A DNA stretch of 37,230 nucleotides from contig JANQHM010000036.1 of assembly GCA_028282645.1 (NCBI GenBank), positions 1 to 37,230 of the forward strand, in the 5' to 3' direction. Under the pieces are notes generated by a model. It worked only from the letters and a program-made list of their open reading frames with translations, ran no database searches and had not been told where the DNA came from. A program made the translations under genes and the position numbers. Each line of letters begins with the position of its first letter. Position 1 is the first letter of the stretch. Shown here in pieces: positions 1 through 9,285 of the stretch. Source of the DNA: Candidatus Gastranaerophilales bacterium. GTDB taxonomy: Bacteria > Cyanobacteriota > Vampirovibrionia > Gastranaerophilales > JANQFW01.

Positions 1-368
1 TTTGAAATTAAGTTTTGCGTGGCTCGCGCATCCTTTAATTTCAAATAAGATAATAGTTTTGAAAGTTTTAATGCTTTATTTAGCATTTGATTATTAGTAT
101 TAAGTATGTTTAATATTTGTTTTTTGTTTTTATTAGTAGTTTGTGCTGATGCAGCATCAGCTTTATTATTTTTATTTATTATTATTTTCTTTTTTAATTC
201 TTTTAAAGATAAAAATATATTATAAAAATAAGTATCAATACGTGCAAAAACGAAAAAAGAAAGCTTTTTTCCGTTGATTGGACTTTGTGGGGCAATCATT
301 GGGTCTAAAAGTGCTATGATGTTCCACAAAATACAAAATATTATTTTAACGTATTGAATAATGTTCAT
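1..368 (-). CDS. Hypothetical protein, N-terminal part only; runs off the left edge of the window (MNIIQYVKIIFCILWNIIALLDPMIAPQSPINGKKLSFFVFARIDTYF...)
   Basis: Manual reverse-strand translation: ATG at 368-366, open to position 1; hydrophobic N-terminus then Lys/Asn-rich. Not in the supplied ORF track because it is truncated. Confidence 0.55.
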   Translation of the reverse strand, partial: MNIIQYVKIIFCILWNIIALLDPMIAPQSPINGKKLSFFVFARIDTYFYNIFLSLKELKKKIIINKNNKADAASAQTTNKNKKQILNILNTNNQMLNKALKLSKLLSYLKLKDARATQNLIS

Positions 369-424
369 TTTTTAGCCTTTGGATTATCTTCTTTATAAAA
401 TTAAAAACCAAATATATTTATATT

Positions 425-578
425 TTATATCTTTAATATATATCATAGCATGTTTTTGAATTTTTCGCAGGCTCTTTGAATGTAAAAATGCTAATTTTGT
501 AACATTACTTAATGAAAAAAATCTACTGGCTCTTTATACTCTTGTAATTTTATGCTTCTCATAATAAAATACCCATTT
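425..578 (-). repeat. 154-bp repeat, copy B; inverted relative to 37077-37230
   Basis: Reverse complement of 37077-37230 aligns without gaps with 12 mismatches by eye (~92% identity). Confidence 0.93.
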
Positions 579-677
579 ATTAAAGTTACGTAGCAGTCTT
601 ATTTTGTTTAACAACTCTTTATAAAATAGCGTTTTTAATGTATATTAATGATTAAGAGTAATTGGGAGGGATAATAA

Positions 678-1649
678 ATGACAGAATGTAATCAAAACTC
701 AAAAAAATCTGAAGCAGAGCTAAACACCCAAGCCGGCTATGTTTTTATGGACGGAGAATATATTCCATATGAAAATGCAAAACTAAGCGTAAGAACCCAC
801 GCGTTTTTGTACGGCACATCGGTATTTGAAGGGATAAGAGCATACTGGAACGAAGAAAAACAACAAATGTTTATCTTCAGGATGAAAGAACATTATGAAA
901 GAATCCTAAGAAGCGCAAAAATAATGCACATGAGCGTAGATTACACAGTAGAAGAAATGTGTGAGATAACTGTCAACCTCCTGAAAAGGAACAATCCCAA
1001 AACAGATACCTATGTAAGGCCAACAGTCTACAAGTCAGCTGAATCTATAGGTCCTAAACTAATAGGAACTGATGATTCCTTATTGATATTCATCGCACCG
1101 CTAGGCCAATACGTTGATATAACAAAAGGCTTATCAGTTTGTGTCTCCAGCTGGAGAAGATCAGACGACAATGCTATCCCCCCAAGAGCTAAAATAGGCG
1201 GATGTTATGCAAATACGGCATTAATTGTCACTGATGCAGTAAAGGCCGGATTTGACGAAGCTATTGTACTTTCACACGAAGGCACCGTAACAGAAGGCAG
1301 TGCAATGAACTTGTATCTGGTTGAAGACGGTAAACTTGTTACCCCTACAACTACTGATAATATTTTAGTAGGTGTAACAAGAAATACAGTTAAAGAGATA
1401 GCAGAAAAAGAATTTGGTATTGAAGTAATAGAAAAAGAAGTAGACAGAACAGAATTATATATTGCGGAAGAAGCTTTTTTCTGCGGTACCGGTGCACAGG
1501 TAAGTCCAATTATCGGTATAGACCATAGACCGGTAGGCAACGGTGAAGTAGGACCAATCACCAAAAAAATCCAAGACCTATACTTTGATATAGTTAGAGG
1601 CAACGTAGAAAAATACAGCAAGTGGTGCGTACCCGTTTATGATAATTAA
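678..1649 (+). CDS. ilvE: Branched-chain amino acid aminotransferase
   Basis: Class IV aminotransferase features: HAFLYGTSVFEGIRAY, RPTVYKSAESIG, EAIVLSHEGTVTEGSAMNLYLV; RBS gggaggg upstream. Confidence 0.93.
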   Translation: MTECNQNSKKSEAELNTQAGYVFMDGEYIPYENAKLSVRTHAFLYGTSVFEGIRAYWNEEKQQMFIFRMKEHYERILRSAKIMHMSVDYTVEEMCEITVNLLKRNNPKTDTYVRPTVYKSAESIGPKLIGTDDSLLIFIAPLGQYVDITKGLSVCVSSWRRSDDNAIPPRAKIGGCYANTALIVTDAVKAGFDEAIVLSHEGTVTEGSAMNLYLVEDGKLVTPTTTDNILVGVTRNTVKEIAEKEFGIEVIEKEVDRTELYIAEEAFFCGTGAQVSPIIGIDHRPVGNGEVGPITKKIQDLYFDIVRGNVEKYSKWCVPVYDN

Positions 1650-2373
1650 ATTTATAGGCGAGTGCTCAATAAATTTTTTTAAAGCACTAAAATATATATT
1701 TTCAGGACGAGTCAGCATTAAAAATTTGCTAAATCAGTCATCTGTTATAGGTTTTGACTCTTTAGGCATTGCACTTGTAATTGCAACGGTAAGTGGTAGT
1801 ATATTAGCATTACAGGTCTCTAAACAATTTGCCCTGTCTGGAGCCGAAAGATATGTTGGCGGCCTACTATCACTTGCTTTGGTCAGAGAAATGGCTCCAA
1901 TTTTTGCGGCACTATCTATAGGAGCAAGAGCCGGTACCGGAATTGCCGCTGAAATAGCAAATATGAGGGTTACTGAACAAATTGATGCAATGAATACCCT
2001 TAAAGTTGATCCTATTGCCTATTTACTTGTACCTCGATTACTGGCGGGTACTATCATGGTACCACTTGTTACATTATTGGCGGAACTGCTTGGTATTCTT
2101 GGAGGGATGGTAGTAGCTCAGGGAACTATTGATTTGCACCCTGCGAGATATTTAACATCGGTGTGGCTGTTTTTAGAACCTTTTGATATTTATGTAAGCC
2201 TTATAAAAGCTTTAGTATTTGGCATATTAATTACATTAATATGCTCTACTCATGGTTTATTAACTCGCGGTGGTGCCAAGGAAGTAGGAATGGCAACAAC
2301 TAAAGCTGCTATTTGGACATCATTGAGTATTTTAATATTCGACTATCTAATTACTTGGGCTTTTTATAGTTAA
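1639..2373 (+). CDS. mlaE: MlaE-family ABC transporter permease
   Basis: LALVREMAPIFAALSIGARAGTGIAAEIANMRVTEQIDAMNTLKVDPIAYLLVPRLLAG is the MlaE permease signature. Confidence 0.92.
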   Translation: MIIKFIGECSINFFKALKYIFSGRVSIKNLLNQSSVIGFDSLGIALVIATVSGSILALQVSKQFALSGAERYVGGLLSLALVREMAPIFAALSIGARAGTGIAAEIANMRVTEQIDAMNTLKVDPIAYLLVPRLLAGTIMVPLVTLLAELLGILGGMVVAQGTIDLHPARYLTSVWLFLEPFDIYVSLIKALVFGILITLICSTHGLLTRGGAKEVGMATTKAAIWTSLSILIFDYLITWAFYS

Positions 2374-2442
2374 TATAATTATACTGGTTCTCATTTTTAA
2401 ATATTATTAATTTTTAAAAATAAAAAAATCGGATAAAAAACT

Positions 2443-3522
2443 ATGGCAAAAGTAGAGTTTAAAAATGTAAAAAAATACTACGGCAAGGTAAAAACAATAG
2501 AAGACCTTAATCTTTTTATTGAAGATAAAGAGTTTTTAGTACTGGTAGGACCGTCAGGTTGCGGTAAGTCTACTATTTTAAGGATGATAGCCGGACTTGA
2601 AGAGATAACGGCCGGTGATGTGACAATCGGCGATAAAGTTGTTAATGATGTGCACCCGAAGGACAGAGACATTGCGATGGTTTTTCAGAACTACGCGCTT
2701 TACCCGCATATGAGCGTATACGATAATATGGCATTTGGGTTGAAGATGAGAAAAACACCCAAATCTGAAATAGAGGAAAAAGTTAATCAGGCCGCAAAAA
2801 TTTTAGATTTAGACAAACTATTAAAGAGAAAACCCAAGGAGCTATCCGGCGGACAAAGACAAAGAGTCGCACTGGGCAGGGCAATTGTAAGAGAACCGTC
2901 AGTATTTCTGATGGATGAACCTTTATCAAACCTTGACGCTAAATTAAGAGTCCATATGCGATCAGAAATAAAAAGGCTCCACAATCAACTGCAAACAACT
3001 GTTGTTTATGTAACCCACGACCAGGTTGAAGCAATGACAATGGGCAGTCGCATTGTAGTCTTGCACGAAGGTATAATCCAGCAGATTGATAAGCCTGAGA
3101 TAGTTTATAAATATCCTGAGAATATGTTCGTGGCCAGCTTTATTGGTTCACCGGCCATTAATTTTATTAATGGTATGGTTAAAAATAATTATTTTATTAT
3201 AAAAGATTTAAAATTCGAGCTGAATAATGAGCAAGCAGAAGCAATAAAGCAAAATAACCTGAATGATAAAGAGGTTGTACTTGCGATACGGCCGGAATTT
3301 TTTACGCTTGATGAATCGTCTTACCGTATTGAGATAGTGCCCAACTTTATAGAAATCTTGGGTAGTGAGTTGCTTGTGCACTTTGAAGTTGATCATAAGC
3401 AATTAACGGCTAAGCTGCCTTATGGTGCTAATATTCTGCAGGGAGAAAAGTGTACAATCAATTTTAATATTGATAATTGCTTATTATTTAATCCTGAGAC
3501 TCAAAAGAGGATAAAGGAATAA
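2443..3522 (+). CDS. ABC transporter ATP-binding protein, MalK/UgpC/MsmX type
   Basis: Walker [10 protein letters not shown], signature [37 protein letters not shown]-terminal regulatory extension. Confidence 0.92.
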   Translation: MAKVEFKNVKKYYGKVKTIEDLNLFIEDKEFLVLVGPSGCGKSTILRMIAGLEEITAGDVTIGDKVVNDVHPKDRDIAMVFQNYALYPHMSVYDNMAFGLKMRKTPKSEIEEKVNQAAKILDLDKLLKRKPKELSGGQRQRVALGRAIVREPSVFLMDEPLSNLDAKLRVHMRSEIKRLHNQLQTTVVYVTHDQVEAMTMGSRIVVLHEGIIQQIDKPEIVYKYPENMFVASFIGSPAINFINGMVKNNYFIIKDLKFELNNEQAEAIKQNNLNDKEVVLAIRPEFFTLDESSYRIEIVPNFIEILGSELLVHFEVDHKQLTAKLPYGANILQGEKCTINFNIDNCLLFNPETQKRIKE

Positions 3523-3552
3523 ACAAAATTTTTTTTGTACAGACAGATAGTT

Positions 3553-4035
3553 TTATCTCATTATAATAAAGTCTTTGGTCTTTTTGCCAGATTGATATTG
3601 CTTATTAATTTTATTAAGAACCTTGTCAAAAGATTCTATGGGTATAAATTCAAACCCACAGTCATCAGAAACAAAACCGCCCATCATAAATATTTCTTCC
3701 TGGGGGTATTGGCGGCAAATAACTGCCCTGCGGCTATAGGCGGTACAGATGCCTTTTTCTTTATCAAGCTTTGTGCATTCAAAGACTAGTCCTGTTTCGT
3801 TTTTACCTGTAACTTTTAAGTAGGAATAAAAAAAATGAAGTTTTTTGAGTTTATTAAAGAGTTCTTCATCTTTTATTATTGCTTTACTGTGCCTTACGTA
3901 AATTTCTCGACAACAACGACCGCAGGCATTACATTTGCCTTTTCTTACATACTTTTTTCCCAGAATTCTTAAAGCGAAGAACTTTTTGAATTCTAAATGA
4001 AAGTTTATTAATAAATTTTTTAATTTATTGAGCAT
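3553..4035 (-). CDS. YkgJ-type CxxCxxCC zinc/iron-chelating cluster protein
   Basis: CNACGRCCREIYV ... CTKLDKEKGICTAYSRRAVICRQYP. The ORF-track start at 4182 lies inside the TPR gene; the internal Met at 4035 is the more plausible start. Confidence 0.75.
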   Translation of the reverse strand: MLNKLKNLLINFHLEFKKFFALRILGKKYVRKGKCNACGRCCREIYVRHSKAIIKDEELFNKLKKLHFFYSYLKVTGKNETGLVFECTKLDKEKGICTAYSRRAVICRQYPQEEIFMMGGFVSDDCGFEFIPIESFDKVLNKINKQYQSGKKTKDFIIMR

Positions 4036-5287
4036 CTTTTTCTTTTTGAGATTTATCGCTACATAACATTCTAGCACATCTGTTAACTCTTTTTTGTATT
4101 TTATCAGAGACTTCTCCTTCGGGACAAATTTCAAATGCTCTTTTATAGGCATAAAATGCTTTTTCCAGGTCATTGGCATCATAGCATTTATTTGCGATTT
4201 CTAGTATAGTATTTACTGCGCTAAATATTGGGTTTAAATAACCTTTTATTTCCTCGATTCTCTTTTTAAAGTCCGGTTCCCGCTCGGGCCTGAGTATTAA
4301 GTAATTTTCGTATTCCCATAGGGCTTTATCATATTTTTTATTGCTATATAGTTTATCGGCGTTTTTCAGTATATTATCTGACAGGGAGGGATTAGAGGAT
4401 ACTTTTTCATTTAAGAATTCGGCTCTTAAGTTTACGTCATCGTATTCATCATTCTCCGGGGTGATTAGTTTAAGGTAGCGCTTATACATGCAGTAGGCTT
4501 TTTCTATTTTTCCCAGTTTTTCGTAGGCTACTGCTAAATTACAATAGGTATTAGAGTGATCTGAGTCTAGCCTGGCTGCTTTTAGCCAATAAGAAATTGC
4601 CTTATCATATTTTTTGGCTTTATAGCAAATGCTACCCATATTTAAAAATACTTTAGGCAAGTTGGGATAATATTCCAATGCTTTTAAATAAGCTTTGGCG
4701 GCGTGGTTAAACAGGCCTTGCTTTTGATATTTCACTCCTAGCTTGGCATTTAGTTCGGCAATTTTTTTTGAATAGGCTATTTTTTTATGAAGACGTACGT
4801 ACTCAAGTTGAGAGGCACCTTTTTTACAATATTTTAAGTATGTTTCATAGTAATTGAAAGCCTGAGCAAGCTCTCCCATATTTTCGTAGGCTACACCAAG
4901 ATTTAATATAGAATTCAGGTGGTCGGGAGAGAGTGAGATAACCTTTTGCCAACAATCAATAGCTCTTTTTAGATCACCTTCATGATAGTATGCGTTTCCT
5001 AAGTTTATATAACACCTTATATGTGTTGGATCTTGTTCTATTGCTTTTTGCCAGCAGTCAATAGCCTTATCTATTTCCAGTAGTTTAAAATGAGCATTGC
5101 CCTTATTTATAAGGGCTTCCAGTAAATCCGGGTGTTCGGCCAATATGCTGTCAAATATAAATAATGACTCGTGTATGTCACCATGTCTGTATGCAGAAAC
5201 CCCGGAGTTGAAAATCTTTTGTACTTCTTCAAAGTCTAGTTCTCCAGCGTCATCCAGATTGGTATTAAGAAACTCTTCCAGCGTCAT
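4025..5287 (-). CDS. Tetratricopeptide repeat protein
   Basis: Multiple TPR units, e.g. LEALINKGNAHFKLLEIDKAIDCWQKAIEQDP, IRCYINLGNAYYHEGDLKRAIDCWQKVISLSP. Confidence 0.92.
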   Translation of the reverse strand: MTLEEFLNTNLDDAGELDFEEVQKIFNSGVSAYRHGDIHESLFIFDSILAEHPDLLEALINKGNAHFKLLEIDKAIDCWQKAIEQDPTHIRCYINLGNAYYHEGDLKRAIDCWQKVISLSPDHLNSILNLGVAYENMGELAQAFNYYETYLKYCKKGASQLEYVRLHKKIAYSKKIAELNAKLGVKYQKQGLFNHAAKAYLKALEYYPNLPKVFLNMGSICYKAKKYDKAISYWLKAARLDSDHSNTYCNLAVAYEKLGKIEKAYCMYKRYLKLITPENDEYDDVNLRAEFLNEKVSSNPSLSDNILKNADKLYSNKKYDKALWEYENYLILRPEREPDFKKRIEEIKGYLNPIFSAVNTILEIANKCYDANDLEKAFYAYKRAFEICPEGEVSDKIQKRVNRCARMLCSDKSQKEKDAQ

Positions 5288-5307
5288 TATTCATTAGTTC
5301 ATATTAC

Positions 5308-5688
5308 TTATTGTTCTTCCGGCTCCGGTGCGAATATGTCACTTAAAAAATTATCGTTCCCTGCAAGCATATCAGCTAATTTATCGGATGGAATTTCGTA
5401 TTTCCCCTGATTTATAAGACTTACCAATTCACTGGTGCTTAAGTCATTGGAAAAGGAGTCGAGTAAAAAGCCTCTTAGCTTTTTATACTCCTGTTCTTGC
5501 TCATACATTTCTAGAGCTTTGGCTGATACGTCTGTTTCATCTATCAGCTCTTTTGCTTGCTGAGCGTAGGGATTTTTCTTATTATTGCTTTCTATCCCCA
5601 GTAATTCTTGATTTTGCTTTATGGCGTTATTCCCAATTATTTCGCCACTGCTACTGGAAATGTAGTCAACCATGTAACCAACCTCCAT
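5308..5688 (-). CDS. Hypothetical protein, 126 aa
   Basis: Continuous ORF directly upstream of the TPR gene; likely start is the internal Met (MVDYISSSSGE) with ggagg upstream. Confidence 0.7.
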   Translation of the reverse strand: MEVGYMVDYISSSSGEIIGNNAIKQNQELLGIESNNKKNPYAQQAKELIDETDVSAKALEMYEQEQEYKKLRGFLLDSFSNDLSTSELVSLINQGKYEIPSDKLADMLAGNDNFLSDIFAPEPEEQ

Positions 5689-5901
5689 ATCTCTTCGTCC
5701 ATCTATAGTATGGACCTAAATTCAAATACATAAAACAATCCATGGATTAATCTTTCTAGTCCGGGTGGTTAATATAGAAATAATTATATTACTTGAAAAT
5801 AAAAATACTTATATATAATAAAAAAAAATAATGATACCTTTTGCCAAGGCTAAATATATTACTAATTTATATTTTTTTATATATCGAACAAATCCTAATT
5901 T

Positions 5902-7263
5902 TTATAAAGAAGAATAATTTATTAATCTACTAATATCCCTGCTCCAGCTGCCGTTCCAATTCTTAATCAGAATATCAGCAGGTGATTTGCCTTGGCCAAC
6001 AAGTTCACTTAACTCTTCTAAATATATGGATTCATCAAGACCATTACTATTTTGCTGCTCTTTTAAAGATAAAATAGCAATATTAACAAGCTCTTTTGCT
6101 ACATCCGCAACTTTAAAATACCTGCATTTAGCTTCTAAGCCAAGCTTAGGTACTGAAAGTCTCAGACCGGCATAATCTTTCCAGTCCAAATTTTTAATTA
6201 AATCCCAAGCTGCCTCTAAAGCATTTTGATTGTATAACAGACCTTTCCATAAAGCAGGAACCGCAGGTATTAAATTCTCTCTCTGGCAATCAGTACATCT
6301 TACTTCTATGTAATTTTTCAGCCGAACATCAGGGAAAAATGAGCTTAAGTGTAAGTGCCAGTCTTCTATAGTCGCATGATAGTCTTTATATCCGTTTTTT
6401 AAGTACTCTCTAAAAGGCATTCCTTTCATGTTAAACCATTTTCCTTCTTTATTAAGAAATATCATAGGTAAGTTAAGCATTATATCCGTATAAGCCTCAA
6501 AAGAAAAATCGTTTTTAAATAACTCAGGAGAAATTAAGCCGCATCTGTCTTCGTCTGTATCCAACCATCCGTAAGCCCTATAAGATTTAAAGCCTGAAAA
6601 TTTGCCTTCTCTAATTGGAGAATTTGCAAACATAGCCGTGATTATAGGGGATAATCCGACTGACAATCGCAGCTTATTCATTGCATCTTTTTCTGAATTA
6701 AAGTCAAAAGCTGCTTGAATGCCTGCTGTTTCTCTCATCATAACAAAAGGTCTGCTGCCTTTAGCGGGCAGATACTCTGTCATTATTTTATAACGATCTT
6801 TTGGAATTATAATAATATCTTTATATGTAGATACGGGTTGATTACCAAGCCCAATCCATTTTATACCCATATCTTCAGCTAATTGATTTGTAACTTTATT
6901 ATAGTTTATAACTATTTTATTTAATTCTTTTATTGTTTTACGGGGATTAATACTATATTCAACTTGACTTCCAGGTTCAATGGTTATTATACCGTCTTTA
7001 TAATTGATATTATTTACATATTCACCTGAGTTTTGTGAGGATAAGCTTTGTTCTTTTTTAAATTTATTAAGAAATTCAAAAATTCCATTTTCTCCTAAAA
7101 ACGGTTTTGCTATAAATTTTTTATTATCAATTCCAAGTTTTTCAAATTCTAAGCCAATTTTAAAATCTGTTTTCTTTTTTATACCGCTGAAAAATATTTG
7201 CATCAGCTGACTTTTATTAGTTATCATACGGTTTTCTTTGTTTTTTTCTAATAGTTGCTGCAT
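5902..7263 (-). CDS. gshA: Glutamate-cysteine ligase, plant/EgtA-like (GCS2 family)
   Basis: FKIGLEFEKLGID, EPGSQVEYSINPRKTIKEL, FVMMRETAGIQAAFDFNSEKDAMNKLR, YIEVRCTDCQ typical of the GCS2 family. Confidence 0.85.
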   Translation of the reverse strand: MQQLLEKNKENRMITNKSQLMQIFFSGIKKKTDFKIGLEFEKLGIDNKKFIAKPFLGENGIFEFLNKFKKEQSLSSQNSGEYVNNINYKDGIITIEPGSQVEYSINPRKTIKELNKIVINYNKVTNQLAEDMGIKWIGLGNQPVSTYKDIIIIPKDRYKIMTEYLPAKGSRPFVMMRETAGIQAAFDFNSEKDAMNKLRLSVGLSPIITAMFANSPIREGKFSGFKSYRAYGWLDTDEDRCGLISPELFKNDFSFEAYTDIMLNLPMIFLNKEGKWFNMKGMPFREYLKNGYKDYHATIEDWHLHLSSFFPDVRLKNYIEVRCTDCQRENLIPAVPALWKGLLYNQNALEAAWDLIKNLDWKDYAGLRLSVPKLGLEAKCRYFKVADVAKELVNIAILSLKEQQNSNGLDESIYLEELSELVGQGKSPADILIKNWNGSWSRDISRLINYSSL

Positions 7264-7293
7264 TTTAATTTTCCATTTTTTTATATTAATTTA

Positions 7294-7411
7294 TATATTG
7301 GTACTAAATTAAATTTCAGAATTCTCTTTGGAATGAGCTTATAAAAAATAAAATTGACCATTTCACTTTTTAACGCTCCCGCTTCGCAATTCAGAGAATA
7401 GTTTATTTTAT
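7294..7411 (+). repeat. Dispersed repeat family A, partial (left-end) copy
   Basis: TATATTGGTACTAAATTAAATTTCAGAATTCTCTTTGGAATGAGCTTATAAAAAATAAAATTGACCATTTCACTTTTTAACGCTCCCGCTTCGCAATTCAGAGAATAG... closely matches 14238 onward. Confidence 0.85.
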
Positions 7412-7529
7412 TGTATTATCAACTTATTCACAAATAAAGTAAAATAATAATTAACGTTGTTTGAAAGCTTAGCATAATTTCTTTTTATTTAGTATTATTA
7501 TTTTAGATAATAGCCTAAGAGGATTAGAA

Positions 7530-8399
7530 TTGAATTATTTACAAAAGGCAAAAAAATTTAAAACTAAAAAACGACTGGGACAAAATTTTTTAGTAGATCC
7601 AAATATAATTGAAAAAATTATTGAGGAATCCTCATTAAGCAAAGACGATGTAGTATTAGAAGTAGGTCCCGGGATTGGTTTTGTAACAGAAAAAATAGCC
7701 CAAGTGGCGACAAAAATTCTTGCTGTAGAAATTGATGAAGATGCAATAGAAGAGCTGAAAAAGCTAAGTTATTCAAACATTAAAATCATAAATAAAGACA
7801 TTCTTAAGATTGATATAAGCGAATTAACCGATAATCCAATAAAAATAATTGCAAATATACCTTATTATATTACTAGTCCTATTATTGTCCATTTGCTTGG
7901 AGAAATTGATGAGATTGAACACACTAACAGAAAAATGGTTAAAGAAGTAATATTAATGGTTCAATACGAAGTGGCACAAAGAATTATTGCTAATGAAATG
8001 TCTGCTTCCAAGGAGTATGGACTGTTATCTATTCTTGTAAATTACTGGACCAAGCCGGAATTAATCGCAAAAGTTCCTGCCAAGTCTTTTTATCCGGTAC
8101 CAAAGGTTGACTCTGCCTTGGTTAAGTTGAAAGTTAGAGAAAAACCCGCAATTGAGCTTAAGAATCCTAAGCTGTTCAGACGAGTAATCCAAGCTAGCTT
8201 TAGAATGAGAAGAAAAACAATTAAAAATGCACTTGTTAATTCTGGTTTTGATAATAGCGTAATTAATGAATCACTGTCACAGGCAGGTATTTCTTCATCA
8301 ATCAGAGGAGAAAAATTATCTATGCACGATTTTGAAAGGATTGCCTGTGCTATAGAGGAGATTATGGATGGAAAAAGTAAAGGTAAAAACCCCGGCTAA
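7530..8399 (+). CDS. rsmA: 16S rRNA (adenine1518-N6/adenine1519-N6)-dimethyltransferase
   Basis: KKRLGQNFLVDPNIIEKI, VLEVGPGIGFVTEKI, IANIPYYITSPI; C-terminal RMRRKTIKNAL. Confidence 0.95.
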   Translation: MNYLQKAKKFKTKKRLGQNFLVDPNIIEKIIEESSLSKDDVVLEVGPGIGFVTEKIAQVATKILAVEIDEDAIEELKKLSYSNIKIINKDILKIDISELTDNPIKIIANIPYYITSPIIVHLLGEIDEIEHTNRKMVKEVILMVQYEVAQRIIANEMSASKEYGLLSILVNYWTKPELIAKVPAKSFYPVPKVDSALVKLKVREKPAIELKNPKLFRRVIQASFRMRRKTIKNALVNSGFDNSVINESLSQAGISSSIRGEKLSMHDFERIACAIEEIMDGKSKGKNPG

Positions 8400-9270
8400 A
8401 ATAAATTTAACACTTGAAGTATTGAATAAAAGACCTGATGGATATCATGAGATTAAAAGCTTGATGCAGTCAGTTAGCTTGTATGATTTTTTAACAATAA
8501 CAAAGCAGGAAGGTACTAATGATATAACTCTTAATGGTAATAAACCTGATATACCTTATGATGAAAATAATTTATGTTATAAAAGTGCAAAAATATTTTT
8601 TGAAGAAACAAATTTAAAGAATCAAGGAATAAATATAAATATAGAGAAAAGAATTCCCGTTGCTGCGGGGCTTGCCGGAGGGAGTACAAACGCAGCCGGT
8701 GTTTTAACAGGCTTGAATGAATTATATGACAAACCTTTATCAATAAATGATATGTCACAACTAGCCGCAAAAATAGGATCTGATGTTAATTTTTGTTTAC
8801 ACGGCGGTACTAAGCTTGCTACTTCCAGGGGTGAAAGCTTACAATCTGTTTCTACTCCCGAAATGAACGTAATAATTATTAAGCCTAAGGATTTATCCTT
8901 ATCAACTAAAGATATTTATACCAAGTATTCAGAGCTGTTTTTTCCTCATAATGCGCAAGAGGAGTTTGTTGTCGGCGGGCCTAAGTTTCAAAATACCGAC
9001 CTTATTATTAATGCTATTAACGACAATAATATAGAAAATATTGCTTTGTTTTTAAGTAATGACCTGGAAAAGGTAGCTCTTGGCATGTATGAGCAAATAC
9101 AGGAAATTAAAAATAAATTAATAAGTATCGGGTGTTTAAATGCTATAATGTCTGGGAGTGGGCCCAGTGTGTTTGGTATTTATAATACAGAGATAGATTT
9201 TTATGAATACTTTGCCGGGTATGAAATGTTTGAAACCTTTACAATTGATAAAGGTGTAAGTATATATTAA
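8368..9270 (+). CDS. ispE: 4-diphosphocytidyl-2-C-methyl-D-erythritol kinase
   Basis: VKTPAKINLTLEVLNKRPDGYHEIKSLMQSV and PVAAGLAGGSTNAAGVLTGLN, GHMP kinase motifs. Confidence 0.95.
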   Translation: MEKVKVKTPAKINLTLEVLNKRPDGYHEIKSLMQSVSLYDFLTITKQEGTNDITLNGNKPDIPYDENNLCYKSAKIFFEETNLKNQGININIEKRIPVAAGLAGGSTNAAGVLTGLNELYDKPLSINDMSQLAAKIGSDVNFCLHGGTKLATSRGESLQSVSTPEMNVIIIKPKDLSLSTKDIYTKYSELFFPHNAQEEFVVGGPKFQNTDLIINAINDNNIENIALFLSNDLEKVALGMYEQIQEIKNKLISIGCLNAIMSGSGPSVFGIYNTEIDFYEYFAGYEMFETFTIDKGVSIY

Positions 9271-9285
9271 AAAGAGGAACGATAA

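Noticed and set aside
1205-1621. Antisense ORF opposite ilvE, and similar ORFs such as 2478..2672, 13366..13701, 25077..25385, 32360..32575
   Set aside because: Wholly opposite well-supported genes, low-complexity translations, no family resemblance; chance shadow ORFs.
3535-3789. Plus-strand 84-aa ORF
   Set aside because: Antisense to the CxxCxxCC-cluster protein, whose conserved cysteines are convincing.
4036-4182. Extended N-terminus of the CxxCxxCC protein overlapping the TPR gene
   Set aside because: Long overlap out of frame with TPR coding sequence; internal Met at 4035 gives the usual short overlap.
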